Assembly: GCA_038503035.1 (NCBI GenBank)
Contig: JAVSML010024247.1
Span: 1-64,000, forward strand
Direction of reading: 5' to 3'
DNA: 64,000 nucleotides
Origin: Crocodylus rhombifer
Lineage: Eukaryota > Chordata > Crocodylia > Crocodylidae
This document shows, one piece after another, positions 57,640 through 64,000 of this stretch. The translations under genes and the position numbers were made by a program. The notes under the pieces are model-generated. The model was given only the letters and a program-made list of their open reading frames with translations. It was not told the origin of the DNA and did no database searches. Numbering within the stretch: position 1 is the stretch's first letter; every line of letters begins with the position of its first letter.

Positions 57640-59041
57640 AGTAGCAGGACATTGGAGTGAATAGTAGGAGCTAGGGCGGTGGTGACGCGCCGGGAACAGG
57701 GCAGTGGCGACGCGCCAGGCCCAGGGGTGCTGGTAGGAGCCGAACAGTGGAGAGACAGGCCCTAGGTGCTGGTAACAGGCCGGTGGGTAGGAGCCCGGCC
57801 CAGGGGGCGCCAGGCGGGCAACGAGCCCAGGGTGCCAGGGAGAGAGCACCTGAGAGGCAGGGGACTGTACAACGTCCCACGGAACAGCTGCGAGGCTTGG
57901 GGCATGCTAAAGGGGAGGTTTGGAGGCACGCATACCCCTTAAGGGAGGGGCTCACAGAGGCGCCCCATTTGGAGTAGGGGCAAGAACACACATACCGTTC
58001 ACTAGGGGAACAAAGGCGGCCTCCCATTTAACCTATTCAACAGCAAAGTCGTGGTGGGCGAGGATTCGAGGGTGCCTAGTCCACCCTAACGTGATGGTAG
58101 GGGGCGCTAGGGAGTTCACGGCCGCTCCTAGGCCCCACTCCCTTACACTCACCATGTGGCAGGGGCTGCAGTAGGCTGGGGCAGAGCCCAGGAGGGAAAT
58201 CGGCCAAATGAAGCCCCCAGGATCTCATTCTAAGGGGGGAGGTGTGTGGTGGAGCACCTTTTGGGGTGCTCACCACTTTAGGGCTCTCACAGGCTCTGAG
58301 GGAAGCCTGCTTCAAGGAGCAGCAGGGGAAACCATCCCCCATGTACCCTTTTAAAGGGGAAAGGTGTGTGGCAGGGCACTGTCAGTGCCTTCCACTTTAA
58401 GATTGGGGGCCAAGCAGCCAGCAGGTGCTTAATTGCGGTGGCCATTTTAGAGCTCTGGCCACCCATATAAATAGGGCAGCTCACTGCTGGCAGCCCAGGC
58501 AGCAACATCGCCTGGCTGTGAGGCTTCATAACAACCTGGAGGTAAGGGCAGGAGCTGTAGGGGGATGGTCAGGAGGCTCCTGGTCCTGGGCATGACGTAA
58601 CGCTGCACCCTGCTGGGAGTGGGTGGCCTGGTGAGTCTCTCAGTGGTGCGGGAGCCCCCAGAAAACGCCAGGCCAGTAATCACCCGAGTGAAAGGTGGGT
58701 AGGGGTGCCTTAACCCTAGCCCTTGCCTTCAGGGAGGTTTAGGTAACACCAGAGGTAGTTGGGGCCCAGGCATGGCTGAAGCCACCTGAGCCCTGTGGGA
58801 TGCAAGACCCCAGGAGACGCTGAGGAGGGAGAGTGGGGCCAGGCATGGCTATGGCCACCTGAGCCCACTGGGGAGTGAAGCCCCATGGCCCCAAGTGAGG
58901 GGGCAGTGTGGAGTCCCAAGTGAAGGGGGGAGAGATGAGTAGCCCTGAGTGGAGGGGGCGGTGTGGAGCCCTGAGTGGAGGGGGCAGCAGAGATGGGTAG
59001 TCCCAGTGAAGGGGGAAAAGAACCAGAGGGCTGAGGGTCCA

Positions 59042-59042
<1 letters not shown>

Positions 59043-59096
<54 letters not shown>
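59043..59096. repeat. (GT)n(AT)n compound microsatellite
   Basis: About 13 GT units followed by about 14 TA units within the LTR-type element. Likely polymorphic and prone to assembly error. Confidence 0.95.
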
Positions 59097-59099
<3 letters not shown>

Positions 59100-60155
59100 T
59101 TGTCCCGGTAGGGGCCTGAGTATGCTTAGACCTGGAAGGGTAATTGGCTGGGTGCTACCCTGGTGAGGGTCGCGGGAGAGGCCCAAAAGAGGGTACATCT
59201 GCCACCCAAGGCATGGCAGGTAAGTCAGGTGGGGAGCATGACCAAAGGCAAGTGGGGCATCTAGCACTGTGGCTAGGCAGAGAGCCCCGCTTCACCACAA
59301 CAAGGAAGCCACCAATATTTTCAATTCATATGTAATAACATTTGAAGACTGAGCCCAGTGGTTATTTAATTATGTTGCTGAAGTCTTGAGTGGAAAACTT
59401 ACAATTTTAATGTTCTTTAGAAAGAGTTACGGGGCAGACAGAAATTACATTTGTCGCATTATTAGTCCCTTGAAAGCGCTCTATAGGCATACATAAATAG
59501 AAGAGCACAACTGCTGAGCACTCCAGTTCTGTGCCAAATGAACCCTTGTTATATGAGGGTTCAAATGAAGGTGCTCCAAAGCACAGAACCTTCATTAACT
59601 TCTGTTTGTTCTGGTGGCTGGGCTGAAGCAATCTAACTCCTTCCCTGGTGCTGTCTGAGGATGGGAAGGGGAGAAGGCAGGGGAGGGGGAGGTCTGTTCT
59701 AGGGTTTGTCAAACTGTGCAAGAGGAGGGTAGGTGGATTGAAGCCCCATATCTCAAGATCAGGGGCTCCAGTCCATCCAGCGCCTCACTTCTGTCTGCAT
59801 CTTTTCTGTTCTCTTTAGCATTACTCTAGCACTGTGGTAATGGTGGTTTCATTTCTTTCAAAGCACCAGTCACTTGAGTATCAGTAACCAGTTTTCATCA
59901 CGGTATTGTCATTTGTTTTTAACAAGTACATAAACATTTAAAGTTTTTAAAATTTAAATTTGTTCTAAGGTATCTCTGCCCTAAGTCAGAGCTGTAGGGA
60001 AACTGAAATTTTTGTCTGAAAAATTTCAAGACTTCAAAACATGCTTGCGTTTTGACTTGGATCAAAATTAAAAAATGAAATTCTTTGAAAAAATCAATTA
60101 AAATATTTTACGTTGATTAGAATGTTTTCTTTTAAAAAACTGAAACATTACATTC

Positions 60156-60222
60156 AGAGCAGGGGGTTGGACTAGATGATTTCTGGTCCCTTATAGCCTT
60201 CTTTTATAGATTCTATAGTTTT
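60156..60222 (+). mobile_element. CR1 3'-tail scrap
   Basis: Only the last about 65 bases of a CR1 remain: agagcagggggttggactag, atgatttctggtccctt and a terminal atagattctatag. A very short 5'-truncated insertion, as is common for CR1. Confidence 0.7.
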
Positions 60223-60810
60223 GCTACTTTGACCTTAAAAAAACTCCAGAAAAAAAATAGAACTGCTTCTTTCAACTTTATGAACATACATTTTATTCTA
60301 AACAAAACTGAGATGCTCCTGGGAAAAGTTTTTTTTGGTTTTGACAAAATGGCATTTTCAAAAGAAAAATATTCCACTGAAAAAAAATTTAACCAGCTCT
60401 AGGTCTAGTTCAAATCTTGGTCCATTGTACTAAAACAACAGTTGCCTGTTATGTAGCTTCTTTTAAAGTGTTAATAGACAATTGTGTTTGATGACAAACA
60501 AGTTATTTGTCTTTTGAGACCCAATCACCTTGAAAACAGCTTGGATTTGTTCCTGGTAGTTAAGAGTTAGAAAAAACTTGCTATGTCATCCAGTCCTTCT
60601 TGCCAGTGGAACATTGTTCTATACTCGATGACCTTGTCTGCCTCAAGCCCTTACTGGTATAAATTCAGCGCTTCATACCTCATGTATATACATGCTAAAA
60701 TAGTTTGCACTGGGGCGGCTTACTCTGCTTTCAAACGGAGGTAAACTCCACCATTGTATTTACACTAATTAGCTGAATTAGAGAAAATCCCCAGTAGGCA
60801 AGGCTTATGT

Positions 60811-61102
60811 CAATGGTTCTCCACCTTCTTATACTCAAGGCACCCCTTGGAAAATACCTGTCTTCTGTTTCCACTCAATTTTTTTTATTACAGAATAATA
60901 ATAGAACACTTTTTCTACTGCCAGAAGCTCAGGAAGACCACACCAGGTCAGACTATTTTAAATGCTATGGATTTCTATTTGAAATCTCTGGGTTTATCTT
61001 GTCAATCATACTTGTACACATAACTGTGCTACCATTACCTGGCACCCTTGAAAAGATCTCAAGGCAGTCTAGGTATCAGGGCACTTTGGTTGAGAATCAC
61101 TG
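60811..61102. mobile_element. hAT (Charlie-like) MITE with 8-bp target duplication
   Basis: Starts CAATGGTTCTCCACC and ends GGTTGAGAATCACTG. The flanks are GCTTATGT (60803-60810) and GCCTATGT (61103-61110), seven of eight identical, the 8-bp duplication diagnostic of hAT. The interior shares caggtcaga with the 40964 element. The 136-codon frame spanning it (60807-61217) is not a gene. Confidence 0.85.
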
Positions 61103-64000
61103 GCCTATGTATTCTAAGGCCCTGGGCAGGGTTTATATTTGTACCAAGAAAAAGACATTTTTCTTGATACAAAAAGTTAATGTCCAGGTACTCAAGCAGG
61201 TTGTGGAGAAAACTTAAGAGCTTCTGCTACAAACCTCTCTGGCAAAGATAGCAGTCTCCAAAGTCAAATTAAGGATGTATTTACTGTGTTTTATTTTTTT
61301 TTAATTTTAATTTAGCAGCTGAAAACAAGGGAGAATGTTAGCTGATTACATAATGCTGACTCTTATAGCAGTACCAGTCACTGCACATCTGGTCATTGTT
61401 GGCCACAGTCTGTAGTTCTGTGGTACTCTATTTCTGTTTTGTTCACTATTTCCAATTTGCCATATTGTCTAAGGCTTATAGAACTGGATGACTGCAGAGT
61501 GCCTATATGTATGTGACTAAATTGTATCCTTTTCACTGGGGATTTTTAAAAATAAACCAGGCCTGATTCTACTCTTGCTAGCACAGTTTTGCCATGTTTC
61601 GTTCTGCTGCCATCCCTAAAATTACAGCTAATCTATGCTGTTTACACTGGGCTAGAGTTAACAGTGCTAGCATCCATCTTCTAAAGAAGCGGTGCTCGAT
61701 CTTCAGGCCCTGCAGGCTATGAGTTGTCCAGGGCCAGTCCGCAGTCTGAATTGGACCTTGCCAACTGGGATCAGACACCAGGGCTCCATGCCACCCTATG
61801 CCGATTCACATGGCTGCTCCTGAGCAGGAGGGGAAGTGAGAGCTGTTCATGTGTCCCTTTGTGATCTCTCTACATCTCCACTGTAAGACTGAGAGTATAA
61901 GCACAGGCCATATCTATGTGGTACACCTCCTAGCTTGGGCAGATGATGAAGATAGTATGTAGAGCCTTGGCTTTACTTCTTCCAATCTGTTGACCAGTGA
62001 AATAAATGAGTAAATTGTTTCTGGCGTGCTTCTGAGTGCTGCTTCTAGTATAAAGAACAATCTGGCAATGAACCTTATTCTTTCTGCTTTTTATCTTTTT
62101 TCTTTGTTTTCTTCTCTTGGCAATCCACAGTATTGAACTCCAGAGATAATATCAACAACCCATTTGTTGAATAAACTTAAATGGTCCTCACTATCTACTT
62201 CTAAGGCACAGTGTCTCAAGAAGTTTATCAGCATTTCATACAATCTTTTTGTTTTTTAAGACAAAAAGTCTTATTGTTGTAAGAGAAGTGCATAGGTGTA
62301 CAAGTTCCTAATATATATAGACAAATCAGAAGCTAAATGTCAAGTATATATTTGTAAAGCTTTTCACAAAAGTGCATTTAGTTTCTGTTATCCATGTACA
62401 TTTGTATAGGAACATTAACATAATTAAAAAAAATCTCTCTGAAATGTATCCTTTGGCATTTCTGAACCAGCCTCCATGTCTGATTTCTTAATCCAGAATA
62501 AACTTTAGCATTTTCCGTTTAGATGAATACTTGTTATTCCTCCCTTGCTACTTTTTAATCAAGCTTGTTGTTTTGATTCCTGATGTAGAAGCTTTGGGTG
62601 TGCATAGATATACGTGGTTGTGGATTATTGGGATATGAATGGGATTGCCAGGCAGTAGGAAATGTAAAATATCAGCTAAGTGTTCCTCAAAAAAATGCCA
62701 GAATGGGAGGAGATGAACATCGATATTTCTTTTCAACCTTGTCACCCTTGCTTTCAGAAAATCTTCCCAAAGCAGGGAAGTGCCACTTCTTTCCTATGAA
62801 ATGCAATGGCTTGAATAAGTAATAATCACTGCATGTTATAACTCAGACCATTGGCATCTCCTACGGTCACATGTACAGCAGGCACGATGGTATTTTTTTG
62901 AAGGAATCAATTTGGGTATTTCTTAAGGCAGCTGGAACACTGGGATGTTTGTGGGACAGGTCCTTAGCCTTGCTTTGTCCTTGTTGAGTTCCAGTTGTGC
63001 AAAGGAACCAGGAAACTTGATTTGTTTGTCCACCCAATAATTTTTGTGGCATGAAGAAATTAACATTATGCTTCCTACTTTCCACAGCATTTCCCAGAGA
63101 CGGGGATGTCACAGGAGTGCTTCTGCAATTCTAAATTGCTGCAAAGATTCACTGGCCAAGAGGTAGAGGGACAAGGGCTGGCAATAGTCAGCCCTGGGTA
63201 CAGGAAGTGACAAGCCAGCGTAAAGTCACATATGCTACCTTCCTCCTTCCAAATGTATTTTAGTCATAGCTCAGAATCTAGCCCTGCTTGCATAACCCAG
63301 ATGGATTATGTTTTTGATTGTTAAGTAGAGAGTGAATATTTCTTATGCAAGATGATTTCCACACATCAATGGGCAGGAAAGAATTGGTAATATTTTGTAC
63401 CTGTAGAACACATTTATTCAGAAATTTTACATGCACCCTACAATCACTCCTGAGAGGACTATGTAGTGTCTCTCTTTTTAAAGACAGAACTGTGGTTACC
63501 TGATTTGCCTCTAGATCAGAGTAAGTCAATGACACTGCTAGAAGTAGAATGCAGAGTCTTCTGGCTCCTTAGCCTACAGCTGAGCTACTTCAGTGTACTT
63601 CTCTGCCTGTATCATAATGTAGGACCTAATCCAAATCCCACTGAAATCTCAAAGATCAGGTGTATATTGCAATTAGTCTCTAAATTCACAGTATAATTAA
63701 ATGTTCTATATTTAACCTTTTTCTATAGGCTTGCCCTTATAATATTTGTTAAGAAACACACATTGCTTCTCAGGGTTAGGGTGTTTTGGGAATTTTGGTT
63801 TTTAGCTTGTTTTGTCTTGTTTTGCAATGAGCACATATATATATGTGGAAGGAATAAAGTCTACAATGAACTTTGAACCATTGTGCACTCCACAATATAT
63901 TCATTGACTTTAAGCAGAGCTATGAATAACAGTCTAGTTCCCTAAGGTTCTTGTGAACCAGGGGTGACTGGTTTTAAAACTAGTAGCAAGATTTATTTCT
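61103..64000. other. Intronic, nothing recognised apart from a repeat scrap
   Basis: Unique AT-rich sequence. A GC-richer scrap at 61690-61810 (ctgcaggctatgagttgtcc, then gggccagtc) resembles the hAT-related pieces elsewhere. No exon, RNA gene or other element was identified. Confidence 0.5.

Larger units (their letters stand above)
56714..59299 (+). mobile_element. 2.6 kb non-autonomous LTR-type element, ACAAG target duplication
   Basis: Ends are TGTGGTGGAG (56714) and GCTTCACCACA (59299), inverted to each other as TGTGGTG...CACCACA. ACAAG flanks both sides (56709-56713 and 59300-59304). The start phrase TGTGGTGGAGCACCTTTT recurs at 58245, directly after the purine tract AAGGGGGGAGGTG (58232-58244). 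A third variant, TGTGGCAGGGCACTG, starts at 58367 after AAAGGGGAAAGGTG. TATA-like boxes lie at 56915 and 58466. This suggests LTR-internal-LTR organisation with diverged LTRs, or a composite. No retroviral protein frame is present. The open frames on the minus strand (193 and 183 codons) come from tandem repeats and GC bias. The start resembles the minus-strand start of the 17644-19572 element (TGTGGTGGAC), so the two may belong to one family. Confidence 0.75.
53582..64000 (+). other. RNF144B: RNF144B intron 3 (5' part, runs off the window)
   Basis: Opens with GTATCA. No downstream RNF144B exon was recognised to the end of the window. It contains family A copy 5, a foldback, the large LTR-type element, a CR1 tail and a hAT element. 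Confidence 0.85.

Noticed and set aside
57268..59267. 193- and 183-codon minus-strand frames with repeated LGSGGRSLTWP-like blocks
   Set aside because: The protein repetition is the translation of 69-bp tandem DNA and GC-rich LTR sequence; no domain and no start context.
1..64000. CRISPR arrays, operons, tRNA or rRNA genes, phage or plasmid features
   Set aside because: Looked for and not found; the sequence is a vertebrate nuclear locus and the repeats are transposons and microsatellites.
53582..64000. A fourth RNF144B exon
   Set aside because: I scanned for sequence coding for the rest of RING1 and the IBR domain with splice sites and did not recognise any; it probably lies beyond the window.

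Overview
The window is vertebrate nuclear DNA: one sparse, intron-dominated gene in a dense field of transposable elements. Abundant CR1 LINEs in several subfamilies, long CpG-containing solo-LTR-type elements and hAT/Tigger-type MITEs suggest a sauropsid, most likely a crocodilian and possibly a turtle. This is inferred from repeat style; no species-specific marker was tested.

The only host gene I can support is RNF144B, an RBR-type E3 ubiquitin ligase, on the + strand. Two coding exons are visible. Exon 2 (32818-33014) holds the start codon and the first 55 residues. Exon 3 (53477-53581) holds 35 residues that complete most of RING1. A 20.5 kb intron separates them, and the remaining exons must lie beyond 64000. 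A TATA-like box at 9502 and a clean splice donor at 9827 suggest a non-coding first exon at about 9530-9826, which is unproven.

Layout: 1-9500 is upstream flank with an LTR-like block (4680-5217) and a broken antisense CR1 (5217-7800). 9827-32817 is putative intron 1, with MITEs, foldback elements, an antisense LTR element and several copies of an unnamed repeat family. 33015-53476 is intron 2, with a 3 kb sense CR1 broken by an assembly gap, four further CR1 3' ends, an inverted pair of MITE copies and a solo LTR. 53582-64000 is intron 3, dominated by a 2.6 kb LTR-type element.

The best leads are structural. Three LTR-type insertions are delimited by target-site duplications (CTTAT, ACAAG, TTTA), and one of them has an internal paralogue that serves as an empty site. 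Four or five near-palindromic foldback elements could form long hairpins in the pre-mRNA. An inverted MITE pair lies inside intron 2. A false duplication of about 211 bp flanks the N-gap. I found no undescribed protein system, CRISPR array, operon or RNA gene.
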